Assembly (NCBI GenBank): GCA_017307755.1
Contig: JAFKGQ010000006.1
Span: 310,001-374,000, forward strand
DNA from: Chitinophagaceae bacterium
Lineage (GTDB): Bacteria; Bacteroidota; Bacteroidia; Chitinophagales; Chitinophagaceae
Reading direction: 5' to 3'
DNA length: 64,000 nucleotides
The translations under genes were made by a program, and so were the position numbers. Positions within the stretch are counted from its first letter, which is position 1, and each line of letters opens with the position of its first letter. A model generated the notes under the pieces. That model saw nothing but the letters and a program-made list of their open reading frames with translations, did no database searches and was not told the origin of the DNA. This document shows positions 1 through 7,404 of this stretch, piece after piece.

Positions 1-1
1 G

Positions 2-523
2 AATACTAAGATAAACTTTGGCATAAAGGCAGGGGTGAATATGGCCAGCTTACAGACCAAACTTACGGGCATTAGTGAGAACAACTGGAAAATTGGCTAT
101 AACACCGGCGTATTTGCCAGGATTGGCAATAGATGGTATTTTCAACCGGAGTTTGCCTATAGGAAGCTGCAAAATGAATACAAATTTCAGGCAAAAAAAT
201 ATAGTCCTACATTCCATCAGTTGAACCTGCCATTAATGGTTGGTTACAAGATAATTAATAAAGAAAGTATAAAATTCCGTCTGTCCATCGGACCTGATTT
301 AACCTACAACCTGAACAAACCGGAAGCGCCTTCTTTAGTCGAGTACAAAAGGTTTATAGTAGGCGCAGTACTTGTTGCGGGTGTTGATTTTGACGATATA
401 TCTATCGATGTAAGTTACACAGGTAACGTTACGTTAACCACAAAAGTCAATGCCGACGATCTCAAAAAAAATAACACAAACAGAGGAATAATTGCACTTT
501 CAGTAGGCTTCAGGATACTATAG
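2..523 (+). CDS. Outer-membrane beta-barrel protein, 5'-truncated by window edge
   Basis: The reading frame is open to the left edge, so the start codon lies outside the window. The first visible residues (INFGIKAGVN) are the typical opening beta-strand of PorT/OmpA-like barrel proteins of Bacteroidota. Alternating hydrophobic and polar strands follow (WYFQPEFAYRKL, IKFRLSIGPDL) and the protein ends on an aromatic/hydrophobic strand (ALSVGFRIL), as outer-membrane barrels do. Only the C-terminal 173 residues are visible. The signal peptide and any upstream domain cannot be judged, and the ligand is unknown. The gene is visibly more AT-rich than the rest of the window. A GTG and an ATG occur inside the frame, but they would cut off the first strand and are unlikely starts. 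Confidence 0.7.
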   Translation, partial: NTKINFGIKAGVNMASLQTKLTGISENNWKIGYNTGVFARIGNRWYFQPEFAYRKLQNEYKFQAKKYSPTFHQLNLPLMVGYKIINKESIKFRLSIGPDLTYNLNKPEAPSLVEYKRFIVGAVLVAGVDFDDISIDVSYTGNVTLTTKVNADDLKKNNTNRGIIALSVGFRIL

Positions 524-540
524 ACATTGAGATCTTTAGC

Positions 541-570
541 AAGCCGCCGCCCCGCAAGGTCGGCTTTTTA
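541..570 (+). terminator. Rho-independent terminator after the barrel gene
   Basis: A six-base stem (AAGCCG with CGGCTT) encloses a 14-base loop and runs into five T residues. Two further C-G pairs are possible if one T is bulged. It starts 17 bases after the stop codon of the barrel gene. Confidence 0.6.
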
Positions 571-583
571 TATTTTAAGTACT

Positions 584-640
584 ATTTACTTAACAAATAT
601 GAAACTAATTAATGTCATTTACTTTTGTTAAGTAAATGAC
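584..640 (+). promoter_or_regulatory. PadR-type operator and promoter
   Basis: Two copies of a 15-base element face each other: ATTTACTTAACAAAT at 584 and its reverse complement, with one mismatch, at 623. The second copy is also half of a perfect 10-base inverted repeat (614-623 and 631-640). A perfect Bacteroidota -7 element (TAnnTTTG, 620-627) lies inside the operator, so a bound regulator would block transcription. The element ends three bases before the ATG of the PadR remnant. PadR genes are commonly autoregulated by such sites; here the regulator itself is destroyed. Confidence 0.55.
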
Positions 641-643
641 AAC

Positions 644-1126
644 ATGAAACATCATTCCCTGGGAGAATTTGAAGAACTGGTACTCCTGATGGTCGCAGCT
701 TTACACGATGAAGCCTATGGGGTAAGTATCCAGGAAAACCAGTTAGCGCAGTCGTATAAAAAATTTTCGGCAATCGCCATATTCCTTAGCTGCCTCGGTT
801 TATACGGGCTTGCATCTTTCATGTCCGTGCAGCGCATAAAAGAAGTTGGCATTCGTAAAGTGCTTGGTGCATCTGCCGCAAACATCGTTTACCTTTTTAC
901 AAAAGAATTTATCATACTTGTCATCACTGCTTTTGTAATAGCCGCACCCATTGCATGGTATTACATGCATCAATGGTTGCAGGATTATGTTTATCGTATT
1001 ACCATCAGTTGGCGGATATTTGCTGCAGGCGGCCTTGCTGCAATATTTATCGCGCTTGCGACCATCAGTTTCCACGCGATAAGATCGGCAATGGCAAATC
1101 CGGTAAAGAGTCTGAGAACAGAGTGA
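644..1126 (+). pseudogene. Fusion remnant: PadR N-terminus joined to FtsX-type permease C-terminus
   Basis: The first ~30 codons (MKHHSLGEFEELVLLMV to AYGVSIQE) match the start of PadR-family regulators: helix one and the beginning of the winged helix. From about residue 36 the frame becomes the end of a MacB/FtsX ABC permease: SAIAIFLSCLGLYGLASF, the cytoplasmic EVGIRKVLGAS motif, two more membrane helices and the usual C-terminal NPVKSLRTE. PadR genes often sit directly upstream of such permease genes in this phylum. The simplest reading is a large deletion that joined the two in frame near base 740. The product lacks the HTH recognition helix and most of the permease, so neither parent function is expected. 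A three-helix membrane protein could still be made. An assembly error is the other possibility. Confidence 0.75.
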
Positions 1127-1183
1127 GGTTCAGGCAAATAAGCCGGCCGCCGCGTTGTCTGGGAATTTTATTATATTAACAAC

Positions 1184-2026
1184 ATGGCAATAAGTAAAGA
1201 TATTTGTACCATGAGAACGTCCGCAATTTCTATCCTGGTGTTCGTAATTTTTAATTGCCCCTCAGTTCAGGCGCAAACCATCGACACCCTGATTGACGTC
1301 GGCGGTTACAAATTACATTTCAATATTATCAAAGGAAAAGGCATTCCGATACTTTTTGAAGCAGGTGGCGGCGAAGACGCCACCACCTGGAAAAAGATTA
1401 TTCAACCTATTGCTGATCGCATCGGGACTACTTTAATAACTTATGACAGGGCAGGTTTCGGCAAAAGCACGTTCGACACCACCAGACATGGGATCCTGAA
1501 TGGAATGATAGGTTTGGAAGCCGGTCTGAAAAAGTTAGGTTACGACGGTAATATCATGCTGGTTGCCCACTCCCAGGGCGGGCTATACACACAGCTCTAT
1601 GCCTCCCGGCGCCCTGACAAGGTAAAAGCCGCCGTACTGATCGATGTTACAACCACTTGCTTCTACGATAAAAAAAGACTTGCCGCAACGCAACAGATGA
1701 TCGACCGGCAAAATACAGACAAGATGAAAGCTTCGCATCCAGGCTCCTACTACCAGGGGGCAGATTTTAGCAGTAATATTGAACGGATGAGAAAATTCGC
1801 CTTTCCAAATACGATTCCGGTAACAGACTTTGTTTCAGACCACCCTCCCTTCCAGGATAGCACAGACATTAATGACTGGAAACGCTGTCATAGGGAATTC
1901 GCCGCAGCGTCACCCCGCCGGACCGGGATCCTGGCAGCCGGCTGCGGACATTTTATATTCAATGACAATCCTCCGCTGGTGATCGACGCCGTTGTCAAGG
2001 CTTATACTACCGCACTGGGCAAGTAG
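1184..2026 (+). CDS. Secreted alpha/beta-hydrolase
   Basis: An alpha/beta-hydrolase fold esterase or hydrolase with an export signal. The hydrophobic segment ISILVFVIFNC followed by VQAQ is a signal peptide with cleavage around residue 31. ATG at codon 10 (position 1211) would give a more normal short N-region and may be the true start. The nucleophile elbow AHSQGG places the catalytic serine at 130, and the GHF motif near the C-terminus supplies the histidine (256). FEAGGGED before the first helix resembles the oxyanion-hole loop. The acid residue is not obvious from sequence. It stands alone between the PadR/permease scar and an SDR gene. The substrate is unknown. Confidence 0.75.
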   Translation: MAISKDICTMRTSAISILVFVIFNCPSVQAQTIDTLIDVGGYKLHFNIIKGKGIPILFEAGGGEDATTWKKIIQPIADRIGTTLITYDRAGFGKSTFDTTRHGILNGMIGLEAGLKKLGYDGNIMLVAHSQGGLYTQLYASRRPDKVKAAVLIDVTTTCFYDKKRLAATQQMIDRQNTDKMKASHPGSYYQGADFSSNIERMRKFAFPNTIPVTDFVSDHPPFQDSTDINDWKRCHREFAAASPRRTGILAAGCGHFIFNDNPPLVIDAVVKAYTTALGK

Positions 2027-2115
2027 ACCCGCCGCCCCTGATCCCCACCACTTCATTATTTGATTTCCGCAACTTATTGTTTGTATCTCGTAAACAGTCC
2101 CGCAACCCGGCATTG

Positions 2116-2123
2116 TAGCTTTG
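2116..2123 (+). promoter_or_regulatory. Bacteroidota -7 promoter element of the SDR gene
   Basis: TAGCTTTG matches the TAnnTTTG consensus exactly and lies 19 bases before the ATG. No clear TTTG box is found 19-21 bases upstream. A TGTTT-N9-AAACA inverted repeat at 2078-2096 lies just upstream and could bind a regulator. Confidence 0.45.
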
Positions 2124-2142
2124 CTGCATAATTTATTACAAC

Positions 2143-2994
2143 ATGACAAATCAAAAAACATGGCTGATCACAGGCGCTTCCAAAGGCCTGGGTCTTTCAC
2201 TTGTACAAAAAGCCCTCGATCACGGTGACAACGTAGTCGCTACCTCCCGTAACGTCCAGGACCTTACAAGATCCGTAGGCCCAAAAAACAACTTCCTACC
2301 GCTCGCCGCCGACATAACGGACGAACAAAGCGTCGCCTCCACCATTCGAAGCACCATCGCTGCATTCGGCCGGCTCGATATACTGGTCAATAATGCCGGC
2401 TATGGCCAGGTCGGTGGTCTGGAAGAATTGAGCCATCTCGAAGTAAAACGAAATTTCGATGTCAACGTATTCGGTTCTCTTCATTTCATCCGTCAGGTAT
2501 TACCGCTGATGCGTGAACAACACAGCGGTCATATTATAAACATCTCGTCGATCGGAGGCTTTTCAGGGGGCTTTCCCGGCTGGGGGATCTATTGTGCAAC
2601 AAAATTTGCCATGCACGGCTTTACAGAGGCGCTGGCTGCCGAAGTACGGTCATTTGGCATCCATGTGACCGACGTTGCCCCCGGGTACTTCCGGACAAAT
2701 TTTCTGTCCTCCAGCTCCCTGATGGCCCCGGCTAACCCCATCTCTGAATATAAGGAGGTACGCGCTTCCCAGGATTTCCATCAGCAGGATATGAACGGAC
2801 AGCAACCGGGGGACCCCGACAAGGCTGCCGCAGTTATCATAAAAATAGCCGATGCCGACAGACCACCCCTCCATCTCTTCCTTGGCCAGGACGCCTATAA
2901 AGAAGTTCAGCAAAAAATCAACGGCATTCAAAAGGATCTGGATGACTGGAGAGAGTGGGCCACCGCCACCGGCTTTAACTCCGCACTCTCATAA
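2143..2994 (+). CDS. SDR-family oxidoreductase
   Basis: A classical short-chain dehydrogenase/reductase, 283 residues. It shows the NAD(P)-binding TGASKGLG motif (residues 10-17), NNAG (83-86), the catalytic serine region INISS (around 135) and the YxxxK pair Y150/K154 in IYCATK. SR at residues 36-37 after the second strand suggests NADP(H) preference. The long C-terminal part with PDKAA and the LGQDAY segment is typical of the SDR subgroup often annotated 'oxidoreductase, SDR family' near AraC regulators. It is monocistronic, with its own -7 promoter element. The substrate cannot be deduced. Confidence 0.85.
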   Translation: MTNQKTWLITGASKGLGLSLVQKALDHGDNVVATSRNVQDLTRSVGPKNNFLPLAADITDEQSVASTIRSTIAAFGRLDILVNNAGYGQVGGLEELSHLEVKRNFDVNVFGSLHFIRQVLPLMREQHSGHIINISSIGGFSGGFPGWGIYCATKFAMHGFTEALAAEVRSFGIHVTDVAPGYFRTNFLSSSSLMAPANPISEYKEVRASQDFHQQDMNGQQPGDPDKAAAVIIKIADADRPPLHLFLGQDAYKEVQQKINGIQKDLDDWREWATATGFNSALS

Positions 2995-3069
2995 CGTCAC
3001 CCCTACTCTCCGGAAAAATCACAGTCACTTTATTGGAATGTTTGAACATATGTCATATATTCGACCTCC

Positions 3070-4824
3070 ATGACATTAGTATCCAATTACGATAAACTTC
3101 CTTTCGTCACTGCTGAAAAGGAGAACCGGTCCTGCACTGCCGGCTGGCCCGCTATCATCTCTACCCTAAAGACCGCGCTCGAAAGCTCCGGAAAAAAGAA
3201 AAAAGTCATTATAGTAGAATGCTATCCCGGTGTGAATGATAAAGAACTGTTACCACAATTACAACAATTGTCCCCTGATCTTTTTATCCATACCCGGTCC
3301 TTCTTTAAGGAAGAAGCTGTCATCCGTGAAATGGTCAGCCCCGATGTGACGGACGATAGGGTCTTCGGCTATCTCACAAGACTGAACATCGCCGATTACC
3401 TCGACCATAAAAAGCTGCACGCCCACCAGGAAAAGCTCGCAGCCATAAAAGAAGGTATCATACTGATCTACGGTACGGGCGCCGGTTGTCTCGGCCTGGA
3501 GGATGCTATATTGGTCTATGCGGACCTCGCCCGTTGGGAGATCCAGTTGCGCATGCGCAGGAACGAGGTTGATAATCTCGGGGTCCTCAATAGACAGGAT
3601 TCTTTTTCCGAACAATATAAACACGCCTTCTTTGTCGACTGGCGCGTCTGTGACAGACTTAAGAGACAGTTGATGCCCCGCTGGGACTATGTCCTGGATA
3701 CCAATACCAAAAACCATCCCAAACTGGTAAAAGCAAAAGCCATACTGACATCGCTCGAACAGACCGTCAAACGCCCTTTCCGCGTCGTTCCCTTCTTCGA
3801 TCCCGGTCCCTGGGGAGGCCAATGGCTAAAAAAAGTTTGTGATCTGGATAAGACTGAGATCAACTATGCATGGGGGTTCGATTGCGTCCCGGAAGAAAAT
3901 AGTCTTTTGCTAAAGTTCGGCGATATCACCGTCGAAATACCTTCCATCAACCTCGTTTTCCACCAACCCGGGGCTTTATTAGGCGAAAAGGTCTTTGCCC
4001 GTTTCGGCGACGAGTTCCCCATCCGCTTTGACTTCCTGGACACCATGGAAGGCGGCAATCTGAGCCTGCAGGTCCATCCCCTCACAGGCTATATCCAGGA
4101 AAAATTTGGCATGCATTACACCCAGGACGAAAGCTACTATATCCTGGACGCCACCGAAGAGGCCTGCGTCTATCTTGGGTTAAAAGAACAGGTGAACCCG
4201 CAGACGATGATCGACGAGCTAAAACAGGCCCTGGATTCGGGCCGGACTTTCGACGCCGAAAAGCATGTGGCCAAATGGCCCGTAAAAAAACACGACCACT
4301 TTTCCATTCCTGCGGGCACCGTACATTGCAGCGGGGCTAACAGCGTAGTCCTGGAGATCAGCGCCACCCCTTATATCTTCACCTTCAAACTATGGGACTG
4401 GAACAGGTTGGGACTGGATGGTAAGCCGCGCCCTATCAATATCGGGCATGGCGAAAAAGTGATACAATGGGATAGGACAGAGTCCTGGGTCGATAAGAAT
4501 ATATTGCATCTCACAACCCTCCTCAACAAAGAACCCGGCATCTGCGAAGAAAGGACAGGGCTGCACGAGACAGAGTTCATCGAGACACGCCGCCATTGGT
4601 TCGACAGGAAAGTCCATCATCGCACAGAGGGTGGGGTAAATGTGCTCTGCCTGGTGGAAGGAAGGGAGGTCGTCGTGGAAAGCCCTACTCTTGCTTTCGA
4701 CCCCTTCATCGTTCATTATGCGGAGACGTTCATCGTTCCGGCCGCTGTGGGCGAATATACCATAACGCCTTGCGGCGATTCGGCCGGACTGCAATGCGCT
4801 ACCGTTAAGGCTTATGTAAGATAA
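3070..4824 (+). CDS. Class I mannose-6-phosphate isomerase-like protein, long two-domain form
   Basis: Predicted to interconvert mannose-6-phosphate and fructose-6-phosphate in the cytoplasm, or to act on a related sugar phosphate. The C-terminal half (from about residue 245) is a class I phosphomannose isomerase. The zinc ligands are visible as Gln334 and His336 (LQVHP), Glu354 (DESYY) and His419 (AGTVHC). The first ~240 residues have a Rossmann/P-loop-like look (KKVIIVECYPG, IILIYGTGAGC). They resemble nucleotide- or phosphate-binding kinase-type domains, but I cannot identify the family. At 584 residues it is nearly twice the length of ordinary ManA. The gene is 22 bases upstream of a sugar porter, which suggests one transcription unit for sugar import and isomerisation. 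Confidence 0.7.
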   Translation: MTLVSNYDKLPFVTAEKENRSCTAGWPAIISTLKTALESSGKKKKVIIVECYPGVNDKELLPQLQQLSPDLFIHTRSFFKEEAVIREMVSPDVTDDRVFGYLTRLNIADYLDHKKLHAHQEKLAAIKEGIILIYGTGAGCLGLEDAILVYADLARWEIQLRMRRNEVDNLGVLNRQDSFSEQYKHAFFVDWRVCDRLKRQLMPRWDYVLDTNTKNHPKLVKAKAILTSLEQTVKRPFRVVPFFDPGPWGGQWLKKVCDLDKTEINYAWGFDCVPEENSLLLKFGDITVEIPSINLVFHQPGALLGEKVFARFGDEFPIRFDFLDTMEGGNLSLQVHPLTGYIQEKFGMHYTQDESYYILDATEEACVYLGLKEQVNPQTMIDELKQALDSGRTFDAEKHVAKWPVKKHDHFSIPAGTVHCSGANSVVLEISATPYIFTFKLWDWNRLGLDGKPRPINIGHGEKVIQWDRTESWVDKNILHLTTLLNKEPGICEERTGLHETEFIETRRHWFDRKVHHRTEGGVNVLCLVEGREVVVESPTLAFDPFIVHYAETFIVPAAVGEYTITPCGDSAGLQCATVKAYVR

Positions 4825-4846
4825 AATAATAAAACCCTGCTTCGCC

Positions 4847-6205
4847 ATGAATAACGCTTCCACCGCCTTTATCATAAAAGTCTCCGTCATAGCGGCCATC
4901 GGGGGATTGCTCTTTGGTTATGACACCGCCGTAATCGCCGGCGTCATCGGCTACCTGCAGGTTAAGTTTCACCTTTCATCCGTCATGATGGGATGGGCTG
5001 CCAGCAGCGCCATCTGGGGCTGTGTGGCCGGCGCCATGTTTGCAGGATATCTCAGTGATCTCATCGGTCGAAAAAAGGTTTTGATCATTACAGCCGTCCT
5101 GTTCTTTATATCCTCGCTGACGGCGGCTCTCGCAGGCAGCCTCACCGAGTTCATCCTCGCCCGCCTGATAGGAGGTCTGGGCATCGGCGCCGCATCCATG
5201 CTCTCTCCCTTATACATATCCGAAATTGCACCGGCCAGGAGCAGGGGCCGGTTGGTCAGCCTCTATCAGCTGGCCATCGTCATCGGTATCAACCTCATTT
5301 ATTTCGTCAACCTGAAGATCGCGGCCATGGGCGACCAGACATGGAACATCGAATGGGGCTGGCGTTATATGCTGGCCTCCGGTATGCTGCCCGCCTCCAT
5401 CTTCCTCCTGCTCCTGCTCTTTGTCCCCGAAAGCCCACGCTGGCTCACCAGTAAAGGTTACAGCGATGAAGCCCTGGCCATCCTGGAAAAGGTGAATGGC
5501 AGGGACAACGCTCAGACAACGCTAAAGGAGATCAACGACACGCTCAGACAAGAGAAAGGTACCGTAAAAGAACTGTTCAAGCCGGGTCTGCGTACGGCTA
5601 TGATCATCGGTATCACCCTCGCCCTCTTCTCCCAGGTCACGGGCATCAACGCCATTATCTATTATGCACCCGAAATATTCAAGAGCGCCGGTTTTGGCGC
5701 GGAATCCGCCCTCACACAGACAGTCATCATCGGTCTTATCAATACCTTGTTCACCTTCCTCGCCATCTGGCTCATCGATAAGGCCGGACGCAAAACACTT
5801 CTCCTATGGGGCGTCACGGGAATGATCGGTTGTCTGCTGGCCGTCGGCGCCTGCTATTATTACCATGTTGCCGGCGGTCCCTGGCTCCTCATCTCCATCC
5901 TGGGCTATATCGCCTCCTTCGCCTCCTCCCTCGGCGCAGTACCCTGGGTGCTTATCGCGGAGATCTTCCCTACCCGTACAAGAGGCATCGCTATGTCCTT
6001 TGCCACAATGGTATTATGGGTGGGCGTGCTCCTCATCACCCAGCTGACCCCCGTCCTGCTGGAGCATCTGGGGGGAGCTTTTACTTTTTGGATATTTATG
6101 ATCAATGCCGTCATCCTGCTGATATTCACCTGGAAAAAGATCCCGGAAACAAGACAGCGCAGCCTGGAAGACATCGAAAAAAGCTGGACCGGCAGCCGAT
6201 CATAA
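4847..6205 (+). CDS. MFS sugar porter (sugar:H+ symporter, XylE-like)
   Basis: A twelve-helix major-facilitator sugar transporter of the sugar porter family (452 residues, normal length). Family signatures are in order: FGYDTAVIAG in helix 1, GRKK in the 2-3 loop, PESPRWL after helix 6, VTGINAIIYY in helix 7, DKAGRK in the 8-9 loop and PETR at the end. The helix 7 motif reads SQVTGIN, with Ser in place of the first Gln of the usual QQ pair, which may shift substrate specificity. It lies directly after the isomerase-like gene, so mannose, fructose or another hexose is a reasonable guess. The exact sugar is not visible. Confidence 0.85.
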   Translation: MNNASTAFIIKVSVIAAIGGLLFGYDTAVIAGVIGYLQVKFHLSSVMMGWAASSAIWGCVAGAMFAGYLSDLIGRKKVLIITAVLFFISSLTAALAGSLTEFILARLIGGLGIGAASMLSPLYISEIAPARSRGRLVSLYQLAIVIGINLIYFVNLKIAAMGDQTWNIEWGWRYMLASGMLPASIFLLLLLFVPESPRWLTSKGYSDEALAILEKVNGRDNAQTTLKEINDTLRQEKGTVKELFKPGLRTAMIIGITLALFSQVTGINAIIYYAPEIFKSAGFGAESALTQTVIIGLINTLFTFLAIWLIDKAGRKTLLLWGVTGMIGCLLAVGACYYYHVAGGPWLLISILGYIASFASSLGAVPWVLIAEIFPTRTRGIAMSFATMVLWVGVLLITQLTPVLLEHLGGAFTFWIFMINAVILLIFTWKKIPETRQRSLEDIEKSWTGSRS

Positions 6206-6225
6206 CACCAAAACCCTGTACACAT

Positions 6226-6852
6226 CTATTTTACCCTCGTCGAAGTATTGTACCAGTTCCATTCCCACGTCTTCCCGTTGTCATCGGAAAAAGCCTGGCT
6301 CCACACCGGCGCGTCTGGGTTCCTCTTATCCCATCTGAATAGGAAAATAATAGGCTTGCCCTTATAAACATCCTTGCCAAAAAAAAGACCTATACCATTG
6401 TCGAATGAACCCACCACCGGCGGGTCCATCCTGCCGCCACTATTGCTGGCGATCCAATACAGGCTCCAAAGTCGCGTCTGTGGATTGTATAAACGTATGG
6501 TCCTTCCCTCCCAGGGCTTCCCATCAAAAGTAGCCCGGCAGATGTCAAAGTTGGCCATCCCCGCCAACCCATTTGAATCTACCACCATCGTCTCAAACTC
6601 ATCCCAGTCCTTACAACCGCTCAATCGCGATCTAAGCTTGTGATGCGCCAGTTTCCATTCTCCAACAAGATAATCGAAGTCTTGAGAAGAAGAAGTCGCC
6701 GAGGCAGAGATCACCAACTCCCCCTTATCATCGAAGACTAGCTTTGGAAGTACCGTCTTATCACCGTCAGGTGTATACGCTTGTGCCCGGCCGGAATAAA
6801 AGGCCCCCAGCAACAGACAGATAAATATATATTTCATTGGTATAAATTTCAC
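6226..6852 (-). CDS. Secreted DUF1579-like protein
   Basis: A 208-residue exported protein with a signal peptide (IFICLLLGAFYSGRAQA). The mature part starts the domain with FDYLVGEWKL, has an RTIRLYNPQTRLWSLYW segment and ends with an antiparallel repeat pattern (DDNGKTWEWNWY). This is the pattern of DUF1579/lipocalin-like beta-barrel proteins, whose biochemical role is unknown. A start at codon 6 (second Met) is also possible. It is nine bases downstream of the GNAT acetyltransferase gene on the same strand, so the two probably share a transcript. It converges with the sugar porter gene. Confidence 0.6.
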   Translation of the reverse strand: MKFIPMKYIFICLLLGAFYSGRAQAYTPDGDKTVLPKLVFDDKGELVISASATSSSQDFDYLVGEWKLAHHKLRSRLSGCKDWDEFETMVVDSNGLAGMANFDICRATFDGKPWEGRTIRLYNPQTRLWSLYWIASNSGGRMDPPVVGSFDNGIGLFFGKDVYKGKPIIFLFRWDKRNPDAPVWSQAFSDDNGKTWEWNWYNTSTRVK

Positions 6853-6861
6853 AACCCTGTC

Positions 6862-7326
6862 TTATTCCACCGCTATCCGGTAAGTCAGGAACAACGGATC
6901 CTGCTCATGTTTCTCAAACCCTATCTTCTCATAAAGCCCCTGAGCAATACGATTGCCCACCTCCGTAGATAACTCCACAAACCTTGCTCCACGCCCCCTG
7001 GCAAAATCCAATGCCACACGCACCAATGCTTCGCCGATCCGCTGGTTCCGATACGCCGCCTCCACATACAGGTCATTCAATACCCAGTATTTAAACGCCC
7101 CCACAGACGAGTATCCCGGGTATAACTGTGTAAACCCCACGGGAATGATATCTCCGCCATGCTGCACCAATGCCGCAAAGATCATGGACTCATGACCCTC
7201 TAACCTTGCCTGGATAAATCGCCGTGCCAGCTCCAGGTCTGAAGGTTGCTTGTAGAACACCCTGTATTTGTCAAACAGGTCTACGACCAGGTTGCTTTCA
7301 GCGCCGTCAATTTGCTTGATCTTCAT
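6862..7326 (-). CDS. GNAT-family N-acetyltransferase
   Basis: A GCN5-related acetyltransferase of about 154 residues. The acetyl-CoA-binding motif A is seen as RNQRIGEALV followed by a helix, preceded by the strand LNDLYVEAAYR. Motif B is the VELSTEVGN/YEKIGFEKH region. An ATG start at 7326 (MKIKQIDG) is preferred over an upstream TTG, which would only add three residues. The gene is divergent from a MocR-type regulator, and the short intergenic region carries repeated ACTGGA-type sites, so it is the likely regulated target. The acyl acceptor is unknown. Confidence 0.8.
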   Translation of the reverse strand: MKIKQIDGAESNLVVDLFDKYRVFYKQPSDLELARRFIQARLEGHESMIFAALVQHGGDIIPVGFTQLYPGYSSVGAFKYWVLNDLYVEAAYRNQRIGEALVRVALDFARGRGARFVELSTEVGNRIAQGLYEKIGFEKHEQDPLFLTYRIAVE

Positions 7327-7347
7327 ATGTTCCAAAACTATACCTTT

Positions 7348-7395
7348 ACTGGACGGATCAACTAGTCCAGTTTGAACATTTCAACCCATCCAGTT
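7348..7395. promoter_or_regulatory. Candidate MocR operator: three ACTGGA-type sites
   Basis: ACTGGAC (7348) and GTCCAGT (7365) form a perfect seven-base inverted repeat. A third copy, ATCCAGT, lies at 7388. The second and third sit in a longer direct repeat, TCAACnnnTCCAGTT, whose copies begin at 7358 and 7381, exactly 23 bases apart (about two helical turns). Direct repeats of this kind are known for MocR/PdxR regulators. The sites fill the gap between the GNAT gene and the regulator. Confidence 0.5.
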
Positions 7396-7404
7396 CATAA
7401 CACA

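Noticed and set aside
2078..2096. TGTTT-N9-AAACA repeat before the SDR gene as a regulator site
   Set aside because: The arms are only five bases long and AT-rich, so chance occurrence is likely. It is mentioned only as a possibility under the promoter.
3033..3063. A possible -33/-7 promoter (TTG with TATATTCG) before the isomerase-like gene
   Set aside because: It would start transcription at the ATG itself and the -7 box has a mismatch. The support is too weak.
3259..3822. A 187-codon frame antisense to the isomerase-like gene
   Set aside because: It has no recognisable domain and lies entirely inside a well-supported gene on the other strand.
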